Below the pieces are notes generated by a model. That model worked only from the letters and a program-made list of their open reading frames with translations, was not told the origin of the DNA and did no database searches. From positions 1 through 10,014 of the forward strand of contig CAYMUB010000015.1 of NCBI GenBank assembly GCA_964393545.1: a stretch of 10,014 bases of DNA, written 5' to 3'. Shown in pieces: positions 1 through 6,917 of the stretch (positions are counted from its first letter, which is position 1; each line of letters starts with the position of its first letter). A program made the position numbers and the translations under genes. This stretch comes from CAYMUB01 sp964393545 (GTDB lineage: Bacteria > Patescibacteriota > Microgenomatia > Daviesbacterales > UBA10151).

Positions 1-419
1 GCTAAATCTCTGAGCGTAAATGCTGGAATTGGAGCGCTTTTTTCCAGCTTCGCTGGCGCTTTTTTGAAAAGTTTTCTTTGTCTTTTTTCAAATACAGGTA
101 AATCTAATGTGCGAAGGTATACATCATTTTTATTGAAGAGATAATATCTAGGCCTTAGGCTATATCGAAGAAGGATCACTAGCCAGTTAAGAACAACCTT
201 ATCCTTAATTCTAAGAGACAGCGTTAAAGAGATTACTAAGACAATCAGAACCAATGGGAACTTATACGTTGCTAAATGCATTCTAGGTGGAAAGATAGAG
301 TAAGCTGCGGTGGTAAAGAAAACAGGAACCATTAACAACATTATTTGTGTAAGGTTTAAATTACCTGCAATCTTATCTTCAACTGTTGTAATTTGAGCTG
401 GTATTGGTTGTGATCTCAT
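1..419 (-). CDS. PrgI family protein (VirB3-like T4SS component), 3' end cut off
   Basis: This minus-strand reading frame starts with ATG at 419-417 and stays open to the window edge (139 codons seen). The N-terminus contains IPAQITTVEDKIAGNLNLTQ, which resembles the start of PrgI family proteins, small membrane proteins that stand in for VirB3 in type IV secretion-like loci. Two hydrophobic segments follow (about residues 25-43 and 54-68), then a basic cytoplasmic-looking stretch with an RPRYYLF motif. The start codon overlaps the stop of the upstream gene as ATGA (419-416), which implies translational coupling and one operon with the VirB6-like and pilin genes. In such operons a VirB4-type ATPase usually comes next and would lie outside this window. 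The family call rests on N-terminal resemblance plus context, not on a search. Confidence 0.75.
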   Translation of the reverse strand, partial: MRSQPIPAQITTVEDKIAGNLNLTQIMLLMVPVFFTTAAYSIFPPRMHLATYKFPLVLIVLVISLTLSLRIKDKVVLNWLVILLRYSLRPRYYLFNKNDVYLRTLDLPVFEKRQRKLFKKAPAKLEKSAPIPAFTLRDL

Positions 420-1723
420 ATATTAACTACCTTTCTGGGTGTTTTAACTGCTCCACTTACTGCCTCTGCTCTACTTCCAGATGAAGGATTGTCTGTTGTG
501 ATAATATTCATAATCTGTCCACCAATTTTTCTCATCAGTCCTCGTCCGGTGTTATACATAACCATTTGCATCATAAATCCGGGTGCTTTAAGGAGAGTAA
601 AGAATAATCCAATTCCTACGGCAATTGAGATTAACGAGTTATTTGAATTACCCGGAATGGTTAAGAATGAGGAGGCAAGCTGGATAATAACTACATGGAC
701 AAAGACTACAAAAACAGTAACGATATAGCTTTTAACTGCAATTTCAGCAAAATCTGCTGTTTTAGGAATCACCCACAGTAAAAAGATAAAAGGAGACAAG
801 ACTGCTCCCAGAGAAATAGTGATTAATCTGGTGATGTACATTAGAAGCAAAACAATTGAGACGATTAAAAAGAGAATCAGGAAGATTAAAGTAATAAGTG
901 GAGTCGTTCCGGTTATAAAAGTGGTAGGATTAATAGTATTGAGTACCCAAGCTTGATTAAGACCTCCTGTAGCGCCGAGTACTGCCTTCACCATCGCATT
1001 ACAGGTGATGATGACATAATCTGCCAGGAACAAGGAGACATTAGCTCCTAGAAAAGCAAGACCAATCTTAGGAAGTAACTGTTTTAGCTCTACTTCTTCA
1101 TATCCAAAAGTTGTGGCACTCATAAAGTGAAGTCCGAGAAGTGCAACGACTACAACAAACAATGAGTCAACTATTCCCAAGGAGATTAACCAGAAGTTAA
1201 AGATAACTGAGTTATTCGTTAAATTAGGGGTTGTGGTTAAAAAACTCATAATGGCGTCCACTGTAGGTTTAGTTGCACTCTCAACTATGTTTTGCATAAA
1301 GCCTGTGACAGCATCAATCAATACTTGAGTTAATCCACCACTTGGAGTAGTAGAGATAAGTGGAGTAAGGTCGACTGCACCCGCATTATTACTACTAGAG
1401 GGATTGTTTAAAGCATTTTGAAAAGTTGAGATGATGACACCTGCTCCGAGAATGAGGACTAGGCCAATGAGAGCATTTCTGATTGTTTTCTTGGCTTGAA
1501 TTAAGTTTTCCGGATTACCGCTGGAGGTAATGTAATGATACCCACCCTTGATTAAAAAAAAGACCGCCGAAGCGGTCCCAATAAGGGTAATAATTTGTAA
1601 GGTATCGTTTGTGTAACTCGTAATGTCAGAACTTGTAGAAATGGCTGCGAGCACAGGAGAAGCGTAAAGAAGAGAAAAAACAAAAACACCAAATATACTT
1701 ACTACCAACTTCATCATATTCAT
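416..1723 (-). CDS. VirB6/TrbL-like polytopic membrane protein with an N-terminal VirB2-like pilin domain
   Basis: This 435-aa protein has two parts. Residues 1-27 look like a signal peptide (hydrophobic core, SPVLAA cleavage region). Residues 30-105 form a VirB2/TrbC-like unit with two hydrophobic helices (about 43-58 and 84-101) around YITSSGNPENL (64-74), the same 11 residues as in the upstream pilin gene. After a Ser/Asn/Thr-rich linker (105-130), residues 170-385 hold about six membrane segments (175-201, 219-240, 275-297, 301-320, 331-353, 365-380), a VirB6/TrbL-like inner-membrane channel layout. It probably forms part of the translocation pore of a type IV secretion-like machine. It lies 19 bp after the pilin stop, without a visible Shine-Dalgarno, and overlaps prgI by 4 bp. 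ATG 1723 was taken as start; ATGs at codons 3 and 4 are equally possible. Confidence 0.75.
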   Translation of the reverse strand: MNMMKLVVSIFGVFVFSLLYASPVLAAISTSSDITSYTNDTLQIITLIGTASAVFFLIKGGYHYITSSGNPENLIQAKKTIRNALIGLVLILGAGVIISTFQNALNNPSSSNNAGAVDLTPLISTTPSGGLTQVLIDAVTGFMQNIVESATKPTVDAIMSFLTTTPNLTNNSVIFNFWLISLGIVDSLFVVVVALLGLHFMSATTFGYEEVELKQLLPKIGLAFLGANVSLFLADYVIITCNAMVKAVLGATGGLNQAWVLNTINPTTFITGTTPLITLIFLILFLIVSIVLLLMYITRLITISLGAVLSPFIFLLWVIPKTADFAEIAVKSYIVTVFVVFVHVVIIQLASSFLTIPGNSNNSLISIAVGIGLFFTLLKAPGFMMQMVMYNTGRGLMRKIGGQIMNIITTDNPSSGSRAEAVSGAVKTPRKVVNI

Positions 1724-1742
1724 CTGTTAGAGGGCAGGAGAT

Positions 1743-2075
1743 TTAATTGCCACCGCCAAATGCACCTGTTGCAAGCTGGGTCACAACATTAGAAAACACA
1801 AAAGCTCCCAATACTATTGCCAAACCTATTGCTGAGTACTTGATGGTGTTTTTAGATCTGTCCAAATTTTCAGGATTACCGGAACTGGTAATGTATCCAT
1901 ATCCTCCCCAGATAAAAAATCCAGTAGCAACTAAAGCTGCTAGTGTTGTTCCGATTTGAATAATGCTCTGAATAAATGTTTGGATTTTAGTTACATCTGC
2001 TGATTGGGCATAAACAGGAGAAGCAACAATTAGTGAAGTTAATAATACCGATTGAAAAATAATTGCTTTTTTCAT
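1743..2075 (-). CDS. VirB2/TrbC-family pilin-like protein
   Basis: This 110-aa protein has a signal peptide (KK followed by a hydrophobic stretch, likely cleaved after SPVYA at residue 23) and then two hydrophobic helices (about 40-58 and 82-97). A short polar loop with GYGYITSSGNPENLDRSKNT lies between them, and the tail is GGGN. This is the usual plan of VirB2/TrbC pilin subunits, which sit in the inner membrane and assemble into the T4SS pilus. The start is fixed by a strong AAGGAGG (minus strand, 2088-2082) six bases before ATG. The gene leads the minus-strand operon pilin, VirB6-like, PrgI. The loop motif also occurs in the downstream gene, which points to duplication of this domain. Family assignment is confident; the machine's substrate (DNA or protein, conjugation or uptake) cannot be told from this window. 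Confidence 0.82.
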   Translation of the reverse strand: MKKAIIFQSVLLTSLIVASPVYAQSADVTKIQTFIQSIIQIGTTLAALVATGFFIWGGYGYITSSGNPENLDRSKNTIKYSAIGLAIVLGAFVFSNVVTQLATGAFGGGN

Positions 2076-2081
2076 ACTCTA

Positions 2082-2088
2082 CCTCCTT
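2082..2088 (-). promoter_or_regulatory. Strong ribosome binding site of the pilin gene
   Basis: Minus-strand AAGGAGG lies six bases before the pilin ATG at 2075. It is by far the best Shine-Dalgarno in the left half of the window, and it contrasts with the VirB6-like gene downstream, which has none. This is consistent with high expression of a structural pilin. Confidence 0.85.
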
Positions 2089-2132
2089 TCTTTAAAAAGT
2101 GGGCAGAGATGATTTGACTTACTTTGACCTAG

Positions 2133-2161
2133 TTTATAGCAGATCAATAGTCAAAAGTAAA
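2133..2161 (-). promoter_or_regulatory. Promoter of the T4SS-like operon
   Basis: On the minus strand, TTTACT (2161-2156) and TATAAA (2138-2133) are separated by exactly 17 bp, and a TGC just before the -10 gives an extended -10. Transcription would start near 2126, leaving a leader of about 50 nt that includes the strong ribosome binding site. Two TTTGAC direct repeats (2113-2118 and 2123-2128, plus strand) lie at and just past the expected start, and an inverted copy, GTCAAA (2150-2155), lies in the spacer. They could be an operator. Confidence 0.55.
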
Positions 2162-2223
2162 GCAGTCTGATTCTGTTTAATATATTTTAATTTTTCCTGG
2201 CCTTGTAGGATAAGTATTTTTGC

Positions 2224-2240
2224 TATGATATATTAAGGGA
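2224..2240 (+). promoter_or_regulatory. Extended -10 promoter and weak RBS of the vWA gene
   Basis: TGCTATGAT (2221-2229) is an extended -10 with a five-of-six TATAAT match. No good -35 is seen (CTTGTA at 2202-2207 is weak). The ATG at 2246 is only 16 bases past the -10, so the leader would be about 10 nt. AAGGGA at 2235-2240 may serve as a partial Shine-Dalgarno. The promoter points away from the T4SS-like operon, so 2076-2245 is a divergent control region. Confidence 0.5.
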
Positions 2241-2245
2241 AAATT

Positions 2246-4408
2246 ATGCCAGAAGTCGATACTTTATCTTCAATAGGTGCAAGCCAAGCCCCTACTCGCT
2301 CTGAGCTAGTGGTAAGTGCTAACTTATTTGGAGATAGACAAACAGAAGTACTATCTAAGTTTACTCCTGAACAACAAGCAAAAATTAAATATAATCAGCA
2401 AGTTCTATCTTCTCTAGGGTACTTTATTGGGAAAGATTTTAAAATTCCAGTTTATGCAGGATTACCTTCTGCCGAAAATCCTTCAGGATGGCGCTTCACC
2501 ATAAACTCAAGAAATCCTTCAGAAAGATATATCCAGATGAATGCGGTTGACTTACTTAATTTGCCTATGGAAAGACTGCGTTTTAGAACATGCCATGAAG
2601 CAAGCCATGTCCGAATTACCCGTTTTGCTGACATTATCCCCATAGAGGAATGGAATCAAACTGGTTTTTCATTTTTAATGAATGTTATAGAAGACCCCCG
2701 AAATAATAATTTCTTTACAGAAGCCTATCCTAGATCAAGACAAGATATGGTTTTTGAATATGAGGCTCAAAAAGTCGAGGAAATAAAGGCTAAAGAAGAA
2801 GCAAAGGCACAACTGGGCTATACACCAAAATTTATGCAAGCAGGACATGAATATATAAAACAGTGGTATAGAGAAGCAATTACTGATCCAAGCGGTTTCA
2901 GCAAAGATTTACCCGATGATGTAAGAGCAGTGGTTGAAAAAACAATTGATGCAGCCCGTGATTCCTGGTTACATTATCCTTTAAAAGCAGAGGCTGATCA
3001 AAGTGAAGATTTAATTAGAAGGTATTCCCAGGCTTCATATGAGATAAACCGTGACAAAGTTTGGCCTGAATTTAAAAAATTAGTTGAGGAAGATCTACAA
3101 AACCAGGAGATACAGGAAGCCTTAAAAGATACGCAACAATCAGGTGAAGGGAAAGAAGGAGGAGAAGGTGAAGGTGCACAAGGTTTGGAAAGTAGTTTAA
3201 CCCCAGAAGAACAGCAAGAGCTTAAGGATGCGATATCTAAAGCACAACAAAAAGCAGGTGAAGGAAAAGGTGGTCAACCTTCGTCTGAAGCAGGAGAAAG
3301 TACCGGTAAACCAGCGATTATTGATCTAGACTCACTTTCAGATGGATTAAAACAAAAGGTCCAAGATTATATTGATGCACTTCCAGAAGAAGTAAAAGAA
3401 AAGCTCCGAGAAATGGCCGCTAAAGCACTAGAAGAATTTGAGAAAAAAATAAGTGAAGGTTTGGAAGGCAAGTTAGTAGAAAAACCCAAAGAAAAAATTG
3501 CCTCTGAGAAAAAAGACACTTCCACAGATGTTTCAGAGGAACCAGTAGATACAACTGAACCTAGAGATTCTAGTAGTCTAAAAGAGTTTCAAGACTTAAT
3601 TGAGCAAGCTCTTAACAAAAATGAAAATGTTTATGAAGAAAAACGTCGAGAAGTTATTCCAATAATAGACGAACTCGAGAATGATTTACGAGAACTATTT
3701 GTTGCCAGACGTGCACAACGTTGGTTAAGTGGTTATAAATCTGGAAAAAGAATTGATTTAAAAAGACGAATTCAAGAAAAAGCCAAAGGTATATCAGCAG
3801 TAGAAAGTGAAGCTTGGCAAAAACGTGAGTTGCCGCAAGAAAAAGATTATGCTATTGCACTTCTTGTTGACCTTTCGGGATCAATGCAAGGCAACAAAAT
3901 TAATGAAACCTTTAAAGGAGCTATTGTTTTGGCTGAAGTTTTAAATAGATTATCTATTAATACTGAAATTTTAGGTTTTAACGATAAATTATATGTTTAT
4001 CAAGCCTTTGGGCAAGATATGTCAAGAGATGTGAGGGAACATATGGGAGGGATGTTGCAAGAGGTAGTTACACCAGCAGCTAGATGGAATGATGATGGAT
4101 GGGCAGTTGAACAAACCTCACAGCGACTAGCCAGACAAAGAGCTAATGAGAAGTTTCTATTTGTTTTATCAGATGGTGTACCAGAAGAATCTCCAAAACA
4201 TGCCAGATCAAAATATGAATTAGGTAAAATAGTCAAAAAAGTTATGACAGATACTAATCAGAAGTTAATTGGTTTGGGTATTGGTGAAGGAACGGAACAT
4301 GTCGAAAACTATTACCCAAATAGTATCGCTAACATAAGCGTAGAGGAAATGTCAGATCAACTTGCAAACGTTATTAGAGAAGTCATGATGGACAGTGGCA
4401 ATTTCTGA
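2246..4408 (+). CDS. vWA-domain protein with an HExxH motif, partner of the MoxR-like ATPase
   Basis: This 720-aa soluble protein has no signal peptide. Residues 100-150 carry HEASH (117-121) inside RTCHEASHVRITR, followed about 28 residues later by NVIEDPR (E149), an arrangement like a zinc metallopeptidase site with a third glutamate ligand. Residues 290-460 are low-complexity, rich in Glu, Lys, Gly and Gln, probably a flexible or coiled linker. The C-terminal third (about 530-720) is a von Willebrand A domain: MIDAS motif DLSGSM (542-547), a later NDDGW (615-619) and LSDG (641-644, second Asp). The order resembles CobT/NorD/CoxE-type vWA proteins that pair with MoxR AAA+ ATPases, and such an ATPase is encoded two genes downstream. 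The likely role is metal-dependent binding of substrate or partner protein; peptidase activity is only inferred. It is first in a three-gene plus-strand operon. Confidence 0.85.
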   Translation: MPEVDTLSSIGASQAPTRSELVVSANLFGDRQTEVLSKFTPEQQAKIKYNQQVLSSLGYFIGKDFKIPVYAGLPSAENPSGWRFTINSRNPSERYIQMNAVDLLNLPMERLRFRTCHEASHVRITRFADIIPIEEWNQTGFSFLMNVIEDPRNNNFFTEAYPRSRQDMVFEYEAQKVEEIKAKEEAKAQLGYTPKFMQAGHEYIKQWYREAITDPSGFSKDLPDDVRAVVEKTIDAARDSWLHYPLKAEADQSEDLIRRYSQASYEINRDKVWPEFKKLVEEDLQNQEIQEALKDTQQSGEGKEGGEGEGAQGLESSLTPEEQQELKDAISKAQQKAGEGKGGQPSSEAGESTGKPAIIDLDSLSDGLKQKVQDYIDALPEEVKEKLREMAAKALEEFEKKISEGLEGKLVEKPKEKIASEKKDTSTDVSEEPVDTTEPRDSSSLKEFQDLIEQALNKNENVYEEKRREVIPIIDELENDLRELFVARRAQRWLSGYKSGKRIDLKRRIQEKAKGISAVESEAWQKRELPQEKDYAIALLVDLSGSMQGNKINETFKGAIVLAEVLNRLSINTEILGFNDKLYVYQAFGQDMSRDVREHMGGMLQEVVTPAARWNDDGWAVEQTSQRLARQRANEKFLFVLSDGVPEESPKHARSKYELGKIVKKVMTDTNQKLIGLGIGEGTEHVENYYPNSIANISVEEMSDQLANVIREVMMDSGNF

Positions 4409-4425
4409 TATAATTTTTCTAAAGG
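4406..4425 (+). promoter_or_regulatory. Perfect extended -10 (TGATATAAT) at the vWA stop codon
   Basis: TGATATAAT (4406-4414) combines the vWA stop codon TGA with a consensus TATAAT. The next gene's ATG at 4426 is 11 bases past the -10, so a transcript started here would have a leader of only about 5 nt. AAGG (4422-4425) abuts the ATG, too close to be a normal Shine-Dalgarno. The -35 is poor. It may be a secondary promoter inside the operon. Confidence 0.4.
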
Positions 4426-4839
4426 ATGAATAATCAAGACTCATTTATAGATTTTCTTCAACATACAACTTCACAAAAAGAGGTTTCGTTAGTTATTGCT
4501 CAAGACGAACCTGAATTAAAAGAACTTAGAGCAGTGCTTGATCAAAAAGCTTTTACTCAGTTGGTAGACCATCCAGAATTTTTTAGATATATTAGCACCC
4601 CCTCCAAAATCTACTTTGTAATTCAAAATCACATGCCAAAAAGGATATATGATTTTATCATGCAATACCCTACAGGACAGGTAGAAATATTTGATAAAAA
4701 TAAGATGAAGGCGGTTGTAATATCACCTATTTATAAGGACGTAGCAGTAGTCATCTTAATGACTAAAGAAACGTTGGGAAATATTCAAAAATCAGAATTT
4801 CAAATTTTGGAAAAGGTTGGCATGACGTACCAAAGCTAA
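4426..4839 (+). CDS. Small protein of unknown function between the vWA and MoxR genes
   Basis: I do not recognise this 137-aa protein. It is soluble (no signal peptide or membrane helix) and of mixed charge. It seems to alternate helices and strands: residues 1-50 helical and acidic, then hydrophobic beta-like stretches such as KIYFVIQN, MKAVVISPIY and VAVVILMTKE. It may be a compact alpha/beta adaptor. Spacing of 17 bp from the vWA gene and 35 bp to the MoxR-like gene puts it in the same operon, so it is a candidate third member or adaptor of the vWA-MoxR pair. ATG 4426 was chosen because it is the first in frame after the vWA stop; it lacks a properly spaced Shine-Dalgarno. Its reality is supported by clean packing between two certain genes. 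Confidence 0.7.
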   Translation: MNNQDSFIDFLQHTTSQKEVSLVIAQDEPELKELRAVLDQKAFTQLVDHPEFFRYISTPSKIYFVIQNHMPKRIYDFIMQYPTGQVEIFDKNKMKAVVISPIYKDVAVVILMTKETLGNIQKSEFQILEKVGMTYQS

Positions 4840-4857
4840 GCAGAAGTTGATTTCTGC
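4840..4857 (+). other. Small hairpin between the 137-aa gene and the MoxR-like gene
   Basis: GCAGAA (4840-4845) and TTCTGC (4852-4857) form a 6-bp stem with a 6-nt loop directly after the stop codon. No T-tract follows, so it is not a convincing terminator. It could stabilise or separate parts of the operon mRNA. The next gene starts 17 bp later with no Shine-Dalgarno. Confidence 0.3.
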
Positions 4858-4874
4858 CTAAAGTAAACTAAAAT

Positions 4875-6845
4875 ATGGAAGAACCTGTGATTGAAAGACA
4901 AGAGTTATCTCCTATATCTCGCGTGCCTATTTTAGAGACTGAAACATCAGTCTCATATTTGGGTACTCGCTTACCGAAAGCTGAGAGATCAGATAGTCCA
5001 TTTGTGCCTAAAAAAGAAGCATATGCAGATTATATTGACGATAAGTTTTCTTTAGAAATGCAAAGAAATTTGGCAACTGCTTTTTCTATGGGTCAACCCA
5101 TCTTAATAGAAGGTGGTACTGAGATTGGAAAAACTACGACTGCAAGAAAGATGGCAGCAGAGCTGGGCTGGGAAGTTCATTATGCAAACCTAAATCATGG
5201 TGCAGACGAGACAAAGCTCATGGGAAAGCCAATGCCCAACACAAAAAGAACTAGTCCAGAAGATCCTGAATATGTTTACTGGTTGGGTAAAGTTTCAGCT
5301 GGTCTTGTTCCAGAAGAGGGAAAGATTAAGCTCATCATTATCGATGAAATTGGTGCTGCGATGCCAGAGAATTTAATTATGCTCCATGAGATTTTAGATG
5401 CAATAGGACGTGGAGAACCTGTTGATCTGTCAGAATTTGGAAACGGAATAGTTCGGATAGATCCAGACAAGATTAAAATTGCTGCTTTCACTAACCCTCC
5501 TGGCAAAGGCTATATTGGTCGACAACAACTTGATCAAGCTCAGTTAAGGCGTTGGGTCTATTACAAAGCACCCTCTGAACTACCAAAAGAAACAGCCGCT
5601 CGTTTTAGTAAAGCTATATTTGGTTTAGCTCCTCAAACAGAAGAAATGCTGGATGATGATGTATATTTGTTCTCAAGAGATCAAGTTTTACTCCCTGAAC
5701 AGCTTCCTGAAATTCCAGGAATTGGAGAAATATTGGAAAAGTATGATGAGTTCCATGAAGCTGCTAAAGCCTTACTTAAGGAAAGGCAGATTGCAGCTGA
5801 TCAACCACAACAATTCACTTTCGGAGATCGAAGCGAAAGGATTCGTATTAGAAGCTTTCTACTTAACTTTTATAGAGGTGACGCCAATGAAACTTTCAAA
5901 AAAGCTCTACGTTTTTATTACTCTAACAAGCTGGAATCTGATGTAGATAGAGCAAAACTAGAAGAACTAATCGCACATGTAGAATATATCGCTCCCATTC
6001 AAAATACCCAAAGAATACCAATTGAGGCAACACCCGTTGCAATTGCGCCCAGAGTTTCAGAAGCAACTCCGTCCTCAGCCACCACAGTAGAAGCAAGACG
6101 GGAACAAGATGAATGGCGAAAGGCTCTGGGTGTTAATGTAGAGACAAAACCTATCCCTAGCTCAGTAGATTCACTAACAACGAAAGAAAAATTAGCCGAT
6201 TTTGGGTTGGAATTGCTATATCTGCCGAAATTAGACATCGGAACCTTGGCTGATCTTAAAAGGTTGGGAGTTGAGGCATTTTTAGATGAATTACAACGTC
6301 GTTATCCAAACTGGAAACACTATGAAAAGATGACTGCCGCTGAACAAGCAGATCACAGCAAAAGCAGGAACTTAAATGAGTGGTATTGGGATTTGGTTAA
6401 AGATGGAAAAGTTAATTTTCCTAAATTGCCAGGTCAATGGGTAGCAATTGAAAAAATGCCCAAGCCCAAATATGGAGATCAATATGAACATACTAAAATG
6501 GGAGAACGGTTAGGTTATCCAAATCGCTTTAGTGTTTCCTGGAATGATGCAAAAAACTCTATTGCCAGAGAAGGGGCTGCATTTATTGCTTCTTCAGTGT
6601 TTGCAAGGGACGGTCACCTTAGGATGCCTACTGCTTTAGAATGGAATTTAATTGCCAACCGTAAAGGCTGGGGTGCAACCAATACCTATGAGTGGACAGA
6701 TGATGAATACCGCGACTCCGGTGGTTCTGATCGGTTGGTCGTCGGCTACTCTGACGACGGGGGTGCTGCCTTCGCTGGTTGGGATCGTCCTGACGGTCAG
6801 CATGACCGCTTGGGGTTCCGTGTTGCGGTAGTAATTGATCCTTGA
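4875..6845 (+). CDS. DGR target protein: MoxR/AAA_5-type ATPase with a C-terminal variable FGE/C-type-lectin-like domain
   Basis: This 656-aa protein is a fusion. Residues 50-300 are a MoxR/dynein-related AAA+ ATPase: Walker A GGTEIGKT (80-87), Walker B IIIDE (154-158), sensor-1 Asn in FTNPPG (N207), candidate arginine finger in QLRRW (R225/R226). After a Pro/Ala/Thr-rich linker (375-435) and a helical segment, residues 518-656 are a formylglycine-generating-enzyme/C-type-lectin fold: GQWVAIEKMPKPKYG, RFSVSW, RMPTALEWNLIANRKGWG, TNTYEW and the closing LGFRVAVV. Codons 613-652 lie in the DGR variable repeat, and 12 residues there differ from the template-encoded version. The ATPase probably remodels partners with the upstream vWA protein, while the tail binds a changing ligand. 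ATG 4875 has no Shine-Dalgarno, but it is the first in-frame ATG downstream of the 137-aa gene. No signal peptide or membrane helix is seen, so the protein is likely cytoplasmic. Confidence 0.92.
   Translation: MEEPVIERQELSPISRVPILETETSVSYLGTRLPKAERSDSPFVPKKEAYADYIDDKFSLEMQRNLATAFSMGQPILIEGGTEIGKTTTARKMAAELGWEVHYANLNHGADETKLMGKPMPNTKRTSPEDPEYVYWLGKVSAGLVPEEGKIKLIIIDEIGAAMPENLIMLHEILDAIGRGEPVDLSEFGNGIVRIDPDKIKIAAFTNPPGKGYIGRQQLDQAQLRRWVYYKAPSELPKETAARFSKAIFGLAPQTEEMLDDDVYLFSRDQVLLPEQLPEIPGIGEILEKYDEFHEAAKALLKERQIAADQPQQFTFGDRSERIRIRSFLLNFYRGDANETFKKALRFYYSNKLESDVDRAKLEELIAHVEYIAPIQNTQRIPIEATPVAIAPRVSEATPSSATTVEARREQDEWRKALGVNVETKPIPSSVDSLTTKEKLADFGLELLYLPKLDIGTLADLKRLGVEAFLDELQRRYPNWKHYEKMTAAEQADHSKSRNLNEWYWDLVKDGKVNFPKLPGQWVAIEKMPKPKYGDQYEHTKMGERLGYPNRFSVSWNDAKNSIAREGAAFIASSVFARDGHLRMPTALEWNLIANRKGWGATNTYEWTDDEYRDSGGSDRLVVGYSDDGGAAFAGWDRPDGQHDRLGFRVAVVIDP
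6711..6832 (+). repeat. DGR variable repeat (VR)
   Basis: These 122 bp align without gaps to TR 7864-7985. I count 17 mismatches, all at positions where TR has A: 12 are G in VR, 3 are T and 2 are C. TR has 28 adenines in this span, so 11 are unchanged. Counting codons from ATG 4875, 10 mismatches are in first, 6 in second and 1 in third codon positions, which changes 12 residues (617, 619, 622, 625, 628, 633, 635, 637, 638, 641, 643, 645). Non-adenine positions are identical throughout. This is the signature of adenine-specific mutagenic retrohoming. VR ends 13 bp before the end of the gene. Confidence 0.98.
6809..6832 (+). promoter_or_regulatory. Candidate IMH: invariant 3' end of VR
   Basis: The last 24 bp of VR are identical to TR 7962-7985. 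They are rich in G, including TTGGGGTTCCG, and contain only one adenine. In the Bordetella phage DGR the 3' end of VR contains the site that marks the recipient and primes cDNA synthesis (initiation of mutagenic homing). By position this segment should play that role. TR and VR diverge right after it (GTG versus GTA). Function is inferred from position only. Confidence 0.55.
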
Positions 6846-6917
6846 TCTCTTGAGCGTTTGGCTCTTTTGGATTTTTGTTTTCTTGGTTCTTGCGAGCAAA
6901 GCGAGCCCAGTTTCGTT
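6846..6917. other. Convergent gap after the DGR target gene
   Basis: This 72-bp stretch separates the target gene (plus) from the 214-aa gene (minus). It holds a short hairpin, GAGC (6852-6855) with GCTC (6861-6864), followed by a T-rich run (6865-6887) that could act as a weak plus-strand terminator. A direct repeat GCGAGC (6892-6897 and 6901-6906) lies further on. The long stem-loop described just past VR in some phage DGRs is not evident; only 4-bp stems are found here. Confidence 0.35.

Noticed and set aside
33..65. Hairpin CCAGC-TTC-GCTGG followed by a T-run, terminator-like
   Set aside because: It lies inside the open PrgI reading frame on the minus strand, where it encodes KKAPAKLEKSAP. 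No plus-strand gene ends here.
4840..4857. Terminator between the 137-aa gene and the MoxR-CLec gene
   Set aside because: The stem is only 6 bp and no T-tract follows. It is kept only as a small hairpin.
5653..5946. Plus-strand frame of 97 codons inside the ATPase gene
   Set aside because: It is out of frame with a gene that has continuous family motifs, and its composition shows no domain.
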